Assembly (NCBI GenBank): GCA_905221605.1
Contig: CAJNDS010002613.1
Span: forward strand, 277,001-341,000
Source: Symbiodinium natans
Taxonomy: Eukaryota; Sar; Dinophyceae; Suessiales; Symbiodiniaceae
Direction of reading: 5' to 3'
Length of the DNA stretch: 64,000 nt
Part shown: piece by piece, positions 41,932-51,000 of the stretch
How positions within the stretch are numbered: position 1 is the first letter of the stretch
How the letters are laid out: every line of letters starts with the position of its first letter
Notes under the pieces: generated by a model
Databases searched by the model: none
Told to the model about the DNA's origin: nothing
Seen by the model: the letters and a program-made list of their open reading frames with translations, nothing else
Position numbers and translations under genes: made by a program

Positions 41932-43070
41932 ATGAGGTACAGCAGGAACGGGAGGATTTAGCCTTCCGAGCCAAGTTCAACTATGGCAAAGGGGCGTCAA
42001 AGGGTGAGTCTACATTGGTGGAGCCAAAGAAACAGCTGTGTCTGTATTATGGGGCGAATAATGATGGTTGCAGATATGGACTTTCCTGCAAGTTTATCCA
42101 TGATGACAAGGCTGTCCTAGAAGGGACTCGTGAGGCCGGTAAATCCTGGGACAATGCTTCCCGAAAGGCCATCAGGGATGAAGGATTCCACAATGTCTGT
42201 TATGATTTTTACCTCAGAGGAAAGTGTCGTGTGAGCTCTGGCTGCAGATTTTCCCGCGACCAAATGTCTCCTGATCGACTGGCTCGGTTGCGTCACTTGG
42301 TGCATGTTGCAAACCAAGTGAGATATGCGCAAGATAGAGGAATGGAGATACCGGACCGCAACAGCTTCAAGCCACCTGTGATTGGGGGAGCCGAATCTTC
42401 ATCATCCTCAGCACCACAGGCGCTGCAAATGACCAATGTGTCAAAAAAGGAAGGGGAGGTTGATACGCTGGATGGAGCGGAACGGGATGTACAAAAGGAT
42501 TCGGTGGCAGAGTCCACCGCTATACCGCTTCTGGATCCAGAGGAGCCAATACAAAATTGGATGGCTCGCAATCAACACTTGTGGGTCTACACCCCTCACG
42601 TAAGTGAGGTGATGATCAAGCTAGGGGTGACCAACGTCAAAGAGCTCCAGGAGTACATATTTGTGGAGGATTTGGTTGAAAAAGGGGTCAACAAGGTGAC
42701 CGCCTGCAAAATTCTGAAGCTGGTGGGTGGTGTCCGATACCGGCCACTGTCGCCGGATGTGGCTGTTTCTACCAATGCGTCTGTACGAGTGGAACAATCT
42801 GCTGGAAGCCGTGAAGCTGGAAGGGGTGCGGCGAGAACCATCTCTCAGGTGCGTGAAGCTGAAGGTCACGGTACAAAAGAGATGCCACGGGGGTCGTATC
42901 GGGAGATCCTGAATAAAGGCAGGTACCGTGAAGCTTGGACACTCGAGCAAAGGTCTCCGCTGTGCGTGCAGAGGGTACAGTTGGTGGGGGTTGGAATGCC
43001 ACCGGTGAACCTGCCGAAAAAGGGTTATAGGTCAAGGTCAAACCCCGTAAGAGGGGGCGACCGCTGCTGA
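41864..43070 (+). CDS. LTR element ORF D: CCCH fingers 2-3 and helical domain
   Basis: Sense reading starts near NAGDEDGDIGGPPTDEGVVN. Finger 2 is LCLYYGANNDGCRYGLSCKF then IH (C-x9-C-x5-C-x3-H). Finger 3 is VCYDFYLRGKCRVSSGCRFS then R, where the final His is replaced by Arg, so it is degenerate. Near 42595-42725 the segment VSEVMIKLGVTNVKELQEYI then FVEDLVEKGVNKVTACKILK looks like a SAM/HhH-type helical bundle. The tail changes frame between 43031 and 43070, near C and G runs, to give the basic KPRKRGRPLLNRR of the next frame. Confidence 0.55.
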
Positions 43071-43480
43071 ATCGAAGGCAAGTACAACAGGTGCCGCGTT
43101 CTTATTCGAATCGGCGCAGGGGGGCAATGGAGCCTGTGGAAAAGCCAAAGCCGTTGCAACCTCTTCGTGGTGGATTGTCTTTTCGTTTCAGCAAAGCATG
43201 GGCAGATGTGGAGGACGATGATGATCAGGCGGGAGGTTTGGTCTCCTATGCCGAGTCCTCGGGTGATTCAAGCGCGGAAGAAACCAGCAGCGCGCGACAC
43301 CTGTGGGAAACCTTTTTGCGTGAAAGGGATTCACAGAGAACTGAGAAACGTGGCAATGTTCCACCTATTGGTTCTCCAAGCTCCAATGAAGAGCAGAAAA
43401 AACCAATTGACCTTGGCGAAGAGCGCGACAAAGAAGTGTCTTCTCAAACCCGCCAAGAAGTGTCTTCTCAAGGTTTTTTC
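43031..43480 (+). CDS. LTR element ORF E: basic then acidic linker
   Basis: Frame open from 43031 with KPRKRGRPLLNRRQVQQVPR, an AT-hook/NLS-like basic patch. It then reads LSFRFSKAWADVEDDDDQAG and HLWETFLRERDSQRTEKRG. At a run of six T (43475-43480) the protein-like reading passes to ORF F. No family recognised. Confidence 0.45.
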
Positions 43481-44312
43481 GCTATCACAATCTTCGATTC
43501 GAGCTGCAGTCTCAACGAGGGCAAGGGATGGCTCTGTTATTGGTGGTTCGCTGGCGGTGGGCTCCACAGATGAGGTTCTACCTGGGCAAGATGTGGCTGG
43601 ACAGGGGACGGCGCTAGAAGGAGCAGTACAAATTTCTGGCGATGAGACTGGGCAACAGGAAGGTGAAGGTGGGAGCAATGACCTCCATGGCGATAGCTTG
43701 AAAAGATCTGTTGTTTTCAGGACACAGAAGAAGCATGAACTGTTAGTGACCAAGGGTCTTCTTAGGAGGATCTATTGGAAGGTCTCCGATGGCAGGATAC
43801 CGGTTCAAAAGAAGGACTGCTCGAAAGGATCGAATAAGATGGACCGAAATTTGGTCATCAGCACGTCTACGGATAGCTCGGGCGAGGGGGAGTTGAGCCT
43901 CGCGCTGGTGGAAAGCACAAGTCCTTCGACGGAGAAAAACACAGCACTGCTGCCATCGTATGATCCTCGAGAATTGATACGGTCGCCAACGACTGATTGG
44001 GTTATGCGCCGTGGTTTGGCAGATCGTGCACTATGGAGCACAATAGCGGTGTCAGCACGAAACCTATGTGCTGAAATGATTTTTGTGGATGAAATGAATG
44101 CTCGGTTGGGAACTGGCAAACTCCTTTTTCAAAGGAGAGATCAGGGTCATTATGGTGATTTACATCATCCGTTTCATGATCATCCGTGTTTGCCGGCAGT
44201 GGGGAATTATCCACTCTCGGTGATGGGAGTATTGCTATCGCCAGGTCTAGAGCAAGAATTCCGGAGTACCGATACATTTGGAACTGCAATGGAAGCAATA
44301 GCTTTCGATTGA
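43475..44312 (+). CDS. LTR element ORF F: unrecognised globular protein segment
   Basis: Continues E after the T6 run: LSQSSIRAAVSTRARDGSVI, then TQKKHELLVTKGLLRRIYWK. A well-structured part from about 43950 reads YDPRELIRSPTTDWVMRRGL, AEMIFVDEMNARLGTGKLLF and HPFHDHPCLPAVGNYPLSVM. The His-rich HHPFHDHP patch might bind metal. It ends at an in-frame TGA (44310-44312), after which ORF G goes on in the same frame. I cannot name a family and it does not match protease, integrase, RT or RNase H motifs that I know. Confidence 0.5.
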
Positions 44313-44327
44313 AGCCGTATTCAAGGT

Positions 44328-45098
44328 ATGGAAGACCACATTAAGCTTATGGCCTGGGTAGCAAAACTGGTTCATCCGTTCATTGTCGTGGGTGGCCAAG
44401 GGACGGTGATGAATTTGGAATTTATCTGGCAAAGCGGAAGGGATCGGTTGATAGAATTCCTTCAAGCGGCCACATGTGCCGATGAATTGGAGGACCTCTG
44501 GAGACGAATGGAGGATGATGATGAGGAGGTGGATCCGCTGGGATGTGTGCTGGAAATCTCTGGACATGATGAATCGGTTTTGAATCCAAGGAGTAATGAG
44601 ACTCCTATTGTTCCTGCTGGTATCAACGTAGAGATGAGCGAAGAAGAAGCTGCTGGCAAAGCGCCGGAAATTTCCCCTGAAGAGGAGGCGGCTGACAGTT
44701 CATCGAGGCTAAGCGCCACAAGGTTGTTCCTGCAAAGGATTTACTCAAGGTTATGGGAGCCTACACTTCAAGATCGACAGACTGGGAAGATTTTTGACAG
44801 CACGAAAGGTTATCCTGGTGAAGGGCCAATAAGTGGTGGTCCAGATCTTCCTACAAACGGAATGCCCTGGATTCCTGAGGATCATCTTGACATGGTGGTC
44901 GCAAAAAAGGTCGACCAGTCCTCAGATCAGGGAGAAGAAGGTTGTTTTGGGTTGGAAAGTGGAAGTCAACCTGAACCGGTTGTGGTAGAAGCTACTGCTA
45001 CCGAGAAATCCTTAGGGCTCTTTGGTGGAAAGGGTATAGAGCCGGGTATAGGAGGTTGTGTCGTGCGAATGTATCTGGACCCAAAGTTGGAGCAATAA
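44328..45098 (+). CDS. LTR element ORF G: continuation after in-frame stop
   Basis: Same frame as F, starting at ATG 44328, 15 nt after F's TGA. It reads MEDHIKLMAWVAKLVHPFIV, then NLEFIWQSGRDRLIEFLQAA, an acidic region and RLFLQRIYSRLWEPTLQD. Since composition flows across the TGA, F and G may be one protein with a nonsense mutation or a recoded stop. Near 45050 the sense reading moves to the frame of H. Confidence 0.5.
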   Translation: MEDHIKLMAWVAKLVHPFIVVGGQGTVMNLEFIWQSGRDRLIEFLQAATCADELEDLWRRMEDDDEEVDPLGCVLEISGHDESVLNPRSNETPIVPAGINVEMSEEEAAGKAPEISPEEEAADSSSRLSATRLFLQRIYSRLWEPTLQDRQTGKIFDSTKGYPGEGPISGGPDLPTNGMPWIPEDHLDMVVAKKVDQSSDQGEEGCFGLESGSQPEPVVVEATATEKSLGLFGGKGIEPGIGGCVVRMYLDPKLEQ

Positions 45099-45778
45099 GT
45101 TTTCCAATCAAAGCGGTGCGGAAGGCTGGCGTTACAAAAACCTTCTTGAAGAAGCCAATCATTCGTGGATCAGCTCAGCATGGCTCAGGAGCTGGTGGGA
45201 AACCAATCGTGAAGGTGGTAAGACCAAGGCCAGGTTTTCCCGCTGTTCTAGATACACCAAATACTGATAGCACATTGGGTGAAGAAAGCAGTTCTCAGGG
45301 ACATGGCAATGTTCATGTAGAGCAGAATCGCCCCATGGAACGTTACGAAGCGGAGCGCCTAGGGAAGAGGAAGAGAGGCATCTGCTATTGGTTCAGCAGG
45401 GGAAAAGATAGCTGCAAATTCGGTGAGAATTGCAAATTCATCCACTCAAAGGATGATGTGGTGCTACAATCATTTTGGTGTAAATATTTCGTGGCTGGGA
45501 GACATTGCTTCGCTGGTGAGGACTGCAAGTTTTCGCACGATGCAGTTGGTGTAAGGTGTATCCAGTTTTATCAGTCTGGGAGGTGCCGTCATGGTGACAG
45601 GTGCGTCTTCGAGCACGGTGATCCTTTGGGTGGACAAAGGCCAAGGTCTCCTAGGACGCCCCCAAGGGACAGCCCAAGAAGGGGCGCTGGTCAGAGAGAT
45701 GATGGAAGAAAAGGCTCTCCTGAAGGTTACGACAAAGAGGAGAGGATCTTATGGTGTACGATGACGCCACTAAGATGA
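45050..45778 (+). CDS. LTR element ORF H: three CCCH zinc fingers
   Basis: Carries a basic region (SFPIKAVRKAGVTKTFLKKP) followed by three consecutive CCCH fingers at about 45385-45625: CYWFSRGKDSCKFGENCKFI then H (x9-x5-x3), CKYFVAGRHCFAGEDCKFSH (x8-x5-x3), and CIQFYQSGRCRHGDRCVFEH (x8-x5-x3). All ligands are intact. Such tandem fingers bind single-stranded RNA. They could take the nucleocapsid role that CCHC knuckles play in other retroelements. A serine/arginine/proline tail follows. The protein-like ending (DLMVYDDATKMMELLMEANF) is in a shifted frame and stops at about 45815, overlapping ORF I. Confidence 0.65.
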   Translation, partial: RRLCRANVSGPKVGAISFPIKAVRKAGVTKTFLKKPIIRGSAQHGSGAGGKPIVKVVRPRPGFPAVLDTPNTDSTLGEESSSQGHGNVHVEQNRPMERYEAERLGKRKRGICYWFSRGKDSCKFGENCKFIHSKDDVVLQSFWCKYFVAGRHCFAGEDCKFSHDAVGVRCIQFYQSGRCRHGDRCVFEHGDPLGGQRPRSPRTPPRDSPRRGAGQRDDGRKGSPEGYDKEERILWCTMTPLR

Positions 45779-45808
45779 TGGAGCTGTTGATGGAGGCAAA
45801 TTTCGTAT

Positions 45809-46627
45809 ATGTCTGATGGTAAGTCAGATTTGGCCCGCGCAGAAGCGGATCCGGTGTTCAAACTCCTGAAGTTCAAGGGCGATGCTGAACAGATGGACGC
45901 AGAATGGTGTTCTTGGACATCCGGTATGTTGTCTTCATTGGAACTTCACGAAATAGTGAAGTCATACGAGGTTCCACTGGAAGAAGTTGAGGAGTGGATC
46001 AATGATTTGAGGATATGGTTTCAACAAGCTAACCTGGAAGAAGGGAGCGACCCAAAAAGGGGCAAAAAGAGGTCCCTAGAAAGGGAGTCCAGTAAGGACA
46101 CTCCTGCTCAAAAAGAGGTACTCGAAACCTCGGAGACGGAAGTTAACGTGGAAGAGGAGGTAAAAAAGGCCAAGAAGAAGAGGAAGACTGCGGCAAGTGA
46201 GGATCCCTATACTCTTCTGGTTCCAAGGCCGAAGAAGAAGCCGGTGAATACTGAGAAGGGTGGATCGTCATCAAAGGCGGTGGTTTCTGGCGAAGAAAAG
46301 GCCTCTTCACGAACGCGCGCAAAGACAAGTGTTTCAAACAAGACACAAAAGAAGGAGAAAAGTCAGAGTCCAAAGAAGAAAGAGGTGGCAAAAGTGAAGG
46401 GTCCTGATGAAAAGGATCGTTCCTCTGATATGAATGCACAAGCGTCTACCGCTGTGGATGCGGAGCTGGGGCAGTCCTGCAAAGCAGTTGAAGGCGCGAA
46501 GAGAGAGGGGTTGATCTCCTCAATTCAGAGGTGTGTGCAAGATCCTGTTCTTACAGTGTCGGACCTGGAACACGTTTTGCTGCGACTTCATTTAAGCATC
46601 GACGCCAACCGGAAGAAAAAGAAGTGA
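45809..46627 (+). CDS. LTR element ORF I: charged, lysine-rich protein
   Basis: ATG 45809 to TGA 46625-46627, 272 residues with no frame break, overlapping the end of the preceding reading by a few bases. The N-terminal 80 residues look folded (ARAEADPVFKLLKFKGDAEQ, EVPLEEVEEWINDLRIWFQQ). The middle is Lys/Ser/Glu-rich with KKAKKKRKT, a likely nuclear signal. The end has an amphipathic helix (SDLEHVLLRLHLSID). Function unknown. Confidence 0.6.
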   Translation: MSDGKSDLARAEADPVFKLLKFKGDAEQMDAEWCSWTSGMLSSLELHEIVKSYEVPLEEVEEWINDLRIWFQQANLEEGSDPKRGKKRSLERESSKDTPAQKEVLETSETEVNVEEEVKKAKKKRKTAASEDPYTLLVPRPKKKPVNTEKGGSSSKAVVSGEEKASSRTRAKTSVSNKTQKKEKSQSPKKKEVAKVKGPDEKDRSSDMNAQASTAVDAELGQSCKAVEGAKREGLISSIQRCVQDPVLTVSDLEHVLLRLHLSIDANRKKKK

Positions 46628-46765
46628 TGACTGGATGGTGTGAAGGGATGCTGGCGTGGTTTTTTCTCTTTCTGAAGACAGGTGCGCTGGAACAGCCAAT
46701 GTGCTGAAAGTACGGTGGTTACTATTAAGGGTTAGGAAATCCCTAATGGTAGAAAGTCTTTCCCA

Positions 46766-47050
46766 ATGAGGTTTGAGAGATTTAATTCATTCGTCCTGGA
46801 TGACGTAAAACCAGTATATGCATGCCCAAAAAAGGGATGCGATGTCCATGGGACGTCCAAAAAAGCAGTTGGCTGCTGTCAGAAAAAGACAGTTTTTGCA
46901 GCATCTCCAAAGGTGTCCCAGCAATATCTGGGACAGGGGGAGTGCGGAGCTGCAGTTTGTATAAAAGGTAGTGTTGGAAGGGTTGCAAAACCCGCTGTTT
47001 ATCTGGCTCAAGGATGGCCAGCCCGTCCGAAGAAAAAAGTTCGTGTTTAG
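46766..47050 (+). CDS. Small Cys-rich ORF running into the 3' LTR
   Basis: 94-residue frame from ATG 46766 that crosses the purine tract and ends inside the 3' LTR. Cysteines in VYACPKKGCDVHG and VGCCQKK could form a zinc ribbon. It may be chance, but it starts in an ATG context and is otherwise uninterrupted. Confidence 0.25.
   Translation: MRFERFNSFVLDDVKPVYACPKKGCDVHGTSKKAVGCCQKKTVFAASPKVSQQYLGQGECGAAVCIKGSVGRVAKPAVYLAQGWPARPKKKVRV
46928..46942 (+). promoter_or_regulatory. Polypurine tract
   Basis: CTGGGACAGGGGGAG lies immediately upstream of the 3' LTR and is purine-only except for its first two bases and one C. This is the expected position of the plus-strand primer. Confidence 0.6.
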
Positions 47051-47217
47051 GAGTGAGGGTTGGGTTAGCGCCCCTCTACCTGTGTAAGGGTGCCCCTTCC
47101 TTTGACCTGGTGAACTTTAACCCTGTGTGTTTGTCTTTCTGGTTCGTTCTGGGGAATTCATTCAGGCAACTGTTGAGGGTTGATACCCTGGTTGGTCCCC
47201 TTTCGGTTGCCCCCGTA
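46943..47217 (+). repeat. 3' LTR (275 bp)
   Basis: Same sequence as 38547-38821 base for base in my reading. The following CCCTA matches the 5 bases before the 5' LTR. Confidence 0.9.
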
Positions 47218-47512
47218 CCCTAAACCCTAAAACCTAAACGCTAAACCCTAAACCCTAAACCCTAAACTTTCAGCCCAGGCGGGTATGCTCGCGTCTTGCG
47301 GCCTGTCCTCGATGTGCTGCTGGTGTCGCACGGGGCGTGGAGAAGTTAAGGCAGCCCGAGGGTTTAGGGTTTAGGGTTTAGGGCCAGTTTAGGGTTTAGG
47401 GTTTAGGGGTTAGGGCCAGTTTAGGGTTTAGGGTTTAGGGTTTAGGGCCAGTTTAGGGTTTAGGGTTTAGGGTTCAGGGTTCCGGGTTCAGGGTTTAGGG
47501 TTTAGGGGTGGC
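47218..47512. repeat. CCCTAAA then TTTAGGG arrays
   Basis: CCCTAAA units at 47218-47268 (the right half of the array split by the LTR element), a 90-bp non-repeat segment, then TTTAGGG units with GGGCCAG spacers at 47359-47512. Orientation switches across the segment. Confidence 0.85.
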
Positions 47513-49580
47513 CTCAACGGCTCCGTCCGAAAGCAGGAAACGCACGGGAAGCCTAATGCCAGCATGGATGTGCTGAAGCCTAAACCGTCCCCAACGCCAG
47601 AGAGAGACCTACGAACCTCCGGCCTTGTGCGAGTGTGAGCGACTAAACCCTAAACCACCGCCCTAAAAAGAAAGCAAAACAAGTATAATTTAATAACAAC
47701 ATAAAGAACAGAAACAAAACCCCAACCCGTACACTCCTGCTTTGCAACAGCTGCGAGTGCAAGGCGTCGGCACACCGGTGTGCATGCTGCACGTGGTGCT
47801 GCGGGTGCTTCTACATTTGGGCGTCTTAGACAAGTTAGTGTGAGTGCCCCCAAAATGTAACATGAGCATATGGTGAGTGTCCCTAAAATGTACGTAACAT
47901 GAGAATATGTGCCGGAAATTTTTAAGGCATGCTGCGACATCTGCAGGCTGAGTGGTGCTGTAGAGCCGAACTTGTCATAGGGCATAGTGCCGCAGAACCC
48001 TGCTTTCACTGACAGGCGGGGGGTGTTTAGTCATGGTGATGGAGGTGAGCACTAGAGCGACTTTCGCAGATGAAGTTGGGAGCCCGCGACCAAGGTAACT
48101 TTCCTTGTTGGCGGCAGTCTTCTTTTGGCTTCCGTGCCACTCGCAAGTTTCTGAACCTCTGCTGGCAAGCATATAACTCCTACCCTACTTGTAACTAGGA
48201 TATCCTAAGTTGCTCACATATGTGCTGGCACACCTTGGCCGGGGTTGCTGGCACTTGCTCGAAAGCCCCTAAACAGCAAGCTAAAGAACATGAATGAGCA
48301 ATGCACGCAGTCGACACCCTCGTGCAGACGATCGGTACATCCGCAAGCAATGTCAGTGTTGGTCCGAGCAAGCGAGGTTTGATTCTCGATGATTTCAGTG
48401 GGCAAACGCTGAAGGATCGAGAGTGGCCTGTGTTGCTAACGGGGCTGCGCGGCACGTTGCAGCAGCAAAACCAACATGTTTCAGACAGAACTTACCACGC
48501 CTGTACCACCTTCAGCTCAGCATGCGCGAGTCTGGCAGGACATGTCTGGCGTATTCGGCCTCGATATGGCAGGACCTGACACAGCAGTCATGATGCTTGG
48601 GCCGCATCGGCTCCCTGTGTAGGTGTAAAGCGCAAGCGAAAGAAGAGTGTAGAAGCTGTGGCATGAGCATGTGCGTAGAACCATGTCATGTGTACACAAG
48701 TGGATACTTCGTCTGATGGAGTCTTCTTCATCAATCTGCGGGGCCTCTATCCGAGGCTGAGCATTGTGGATCAATGCTTTAAGAGGCCCGGTGAAAGCTC
48801 CTCAAACGCAGCTCTCTTGGACATCATCACTGTCGAGTCCAATGGTACCGGCACGGAGACGATGAGGTCCCGGTCCTTAACAGGGATTATAGTACCCCCA
48901 TTAGACTCCCTATTAAGCACTGTTAGTATCAGGGGGGACATCCCAAAGTGGAGGCATAGAGCCGTAAGGCAAGCCGCAGTGTGTCTTACAAGCGCAGGCA
49001 GAAAGTGGTGGGCGGAGTCACAGATCAGATCGCCGCCCAGTTCAACGCGCTCGCTGGCGGCTCCATGGGACAATCGATTAGCTCAGATGCAACTATACCC
49101 CCCTTGGGATTTATTTTTGTATTTTTGTGTATGTAAAACCCAAGAGGATATTAAAAAAAGATTCTTATTAAGGTTCTAAGGGGAGTATAGGCAACTGTCC
49201 AGATGCTCTTGGGAACGATCCAGAACTTCAGCATGGATGCCATGATGCTACCAGACTCGGAGGTTGCAACGGAGGACCCATACAGAAACATGATGCTGAA
49301 CGAGACTTTGCGGAAGTTCTTCGTGTCTTCTGGAGCTTGCGAAGACTGGGAGTTGGAAGGGACTTCGACCTACGGCGTCATGCCCGCAGTTAATGTCGGG
49401 ATGTGCAATTGTTGTTGATGTGCCCTTGACCTAGATGTAGAAGCAAGACCGAGTCTTTCTGACTGTCCTTAGGGATTGAATCCTTCAGCATTGCCCTGGA
49501 ACAGTTCGGAAACTTGGCGGTGAGCTTTGGGGCCTGGAGCTTCAGTTGTGCCTGTACAAAACAAACAAACAAACAAACAA

Positions 49581-49633
<53 letters not shown>

Positions 49634-51000
49634 CCGATGCGCTCACGTGCTCAAGGCACACCACGATCACCACCCCATGCAAGCTGCGGCCAGCTTGTTG
49701 ACTGCAACAGCAACTTAGCCGCTTTGGCACTGGGATGGGCCTCGTCACAGGGAAGGAAAGCACAGAGAAATTATTGCACACACTCCCAAGACAGGGGCAA
49801 AGGACCTGACCTGACCTGAGCTCCTACTGCCGTTCCAGGTGATCCTGCAACAGAAGCTGCATGCAACTCGGCCAATAGCCCCTCGCCTGCAGAATAGATG
49901 GCTGAAACAAGTTCAACCGTGTTGCAACCGTGTTGCTACCGTGTTCAACCGTGTTCAACGTTCAAGCCTTCGGATCCGTTCTTGGCCTAGGCTTCATGGA
50001 GCTGAAGCAGGGCTTGAGAACCGAACCATGCTGCACTGGCAGAATTGTCCTTGGTCCTTTGTTTTGTTTTTTGTTTTTTGGGCCGGGGTGGGTGGGGGGG
50101 GGGGGGTGCTGAAACAAAGATACTTATCAGATACTTGTGGTTCGAAACTCGACCACCCACAAGGTCAACACTTTCAAGTGCAAAACTTTCCGAGATGAAA
50201 GTGGGCCATGCACACTTGTCAATATGACCTATTCGGGTGATGGCGCGTATCAAAGCGACTGCTCGGCTCTGAGCTAGTTGTGCAAGTTTGTGCAGTTGCC
50301 GAGTTCGCACGAAGAGCACAAGGGGTCGTATCAAACTTTCTGCTTGCAGAGGCTTCCGCAGTGATGGCAGCCTCGCGGAGATGGAGTATGACTGCACACT
50401 TGCAGACTTCACCGAGCTAGTGAAAGGCTATTCAAAACAGTTGGACCTTGCCTTTGAGCGACTTGACACAGTCACGCCTTTGGTCTTGGAAGACATTGCA
50501 ACGAAGATGCGGGACTTAGTCGAAACAAACGTGATCGACAAAATCGTCTGGATCGCCGACGGTGTTACTTGCGGCTTCATGGGCTCATCCTTCTTCACCT
50601 TTGTTGATGGGATGTGCTTCCGCGGAGTGTTCGGCTTCTCTGCCATCGCTGCCTCGTACGTCGCATGTGCTGTGCTTACACTGCTTCTGGTCATCCTACA
50701 GCACCTTGGCAGGCAGATGCTGCAGCCGAATTGTGTTTTGATAGGCTGAAGCTCATCGTTTGTGCTACTCCAAGGTATTTGATTTGGCGCTTCGCGCTCG
50801 ACACATATGACGCACAGCTTGGGAACAAATGGGAGTGCTCCGCGTTGTATCCAAGTGAAGCGTCATGTTCAAAGTAGTGGCGCCTTCTGTCTTGCCATGC
50901 TCTACCAAGGAGCTGAACAAGCAGGACAACGCTGGGACCCCATATACGGGCGTGACGGTTGAGGGCCAGCCGCTGACCAACACCGCCAAGGAGTAAGGAG
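47268..51000 (+). CDS. Candidate multi-exon membrane protein gene
   Basis: Exon-like pieces on the plus strand. 47283-47345 reads ARVLRPVLDVLLVSHGAW. About 47515-47580 reads NGSVRKQETHGKPNASMDVL. About 48340-48450 reads PSKRGLILDDFSGQTLKDRE. About 48700-48865 reads VDTSSDGVFFINLRGLYPRL and ALLDIITVESNGTGTETM. About 48965-49087 reads VVGGVTDQIAAQFNALAGGS. 49203-about 49400 reads MLLGTIQNFSMDAMMLPDSE and MMLNETLRKFF. 49471-49520 reads IESFSIALEQFGNLA. The large exon 50350-about 50700 reads LADFTELVKGYSKQLDLAFE and IVWIADGVTCGFMGSSFFTF, with a strong transmembrane segment AIAASYVACAVLTLLLVIL. A last exon (about 50875-50996) ends GVTVEGQPLTNTAKE and a stop. Family unknown, and some pieces may be spurious. 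Confidence 0.5.
48870..48944. mobile_element. Mini-element related to family A
   Basis: Shares ATTATAGTACCCCCATTA-like sequence, CACTGTTAGTA and the terminal GGGGGACATCCCA with 15713-15818. Its left terminus is degenerate. It lies between two candidate exons of the membrane protein gene. Confidence 0.5.
49093..49191. mobile_element. TIR mini-element (family C), copy 2, filling an intron
   Basis: Left CTATACCCCCCTTGG and right CTAAGGGGAGTATAGG are inverted repeats. The interior AAAACCCAAGAGGATA matches the copy at 32405-32510. Only 11 bp separate its right end from a candidate acceptor (CTGTCCAG, 49202), and the preceding exon ends within about 6 bp of its left end. The element is essentially the whole intron. 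Confidence 0.7.
49576..49625. repeat. (AAAC)n and (CA)n microsatellite
   Basis: ACAAACAAACAAACAAAC followed by an uninterrupted CA run of about 40 bp. Confidence 0.9.

Larger units (their letters stand above)
38547..47217 (+). mobile_element. Full-length LTR element without recognisable pol
   Basis: An 8,671-bp element bounded by two 275-bp direct repeats (38547-38821 and 46943-47217) that I read as identical. It is flanked by the 5-bp direct repeat CCCTA, and sits inside a CCCTAAA-type array on both sides. The primer-binding site follows the 5' LTR directly and a purine-rich tract precedes the 3' LTR. The interior encodes WW, S1-like and CCCH zinc-finger proteins on the plus strand. I found no aspartic protease, integrase HHCC/DDE, YxDD reverse transcriptase or RNase H. 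It is therefore probably a non-autonomous, LARD-like element moved in trans, though with an unusually large coding load. Copia-like ancestry is inferred from the priming mode only. Confidence 0.85.
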
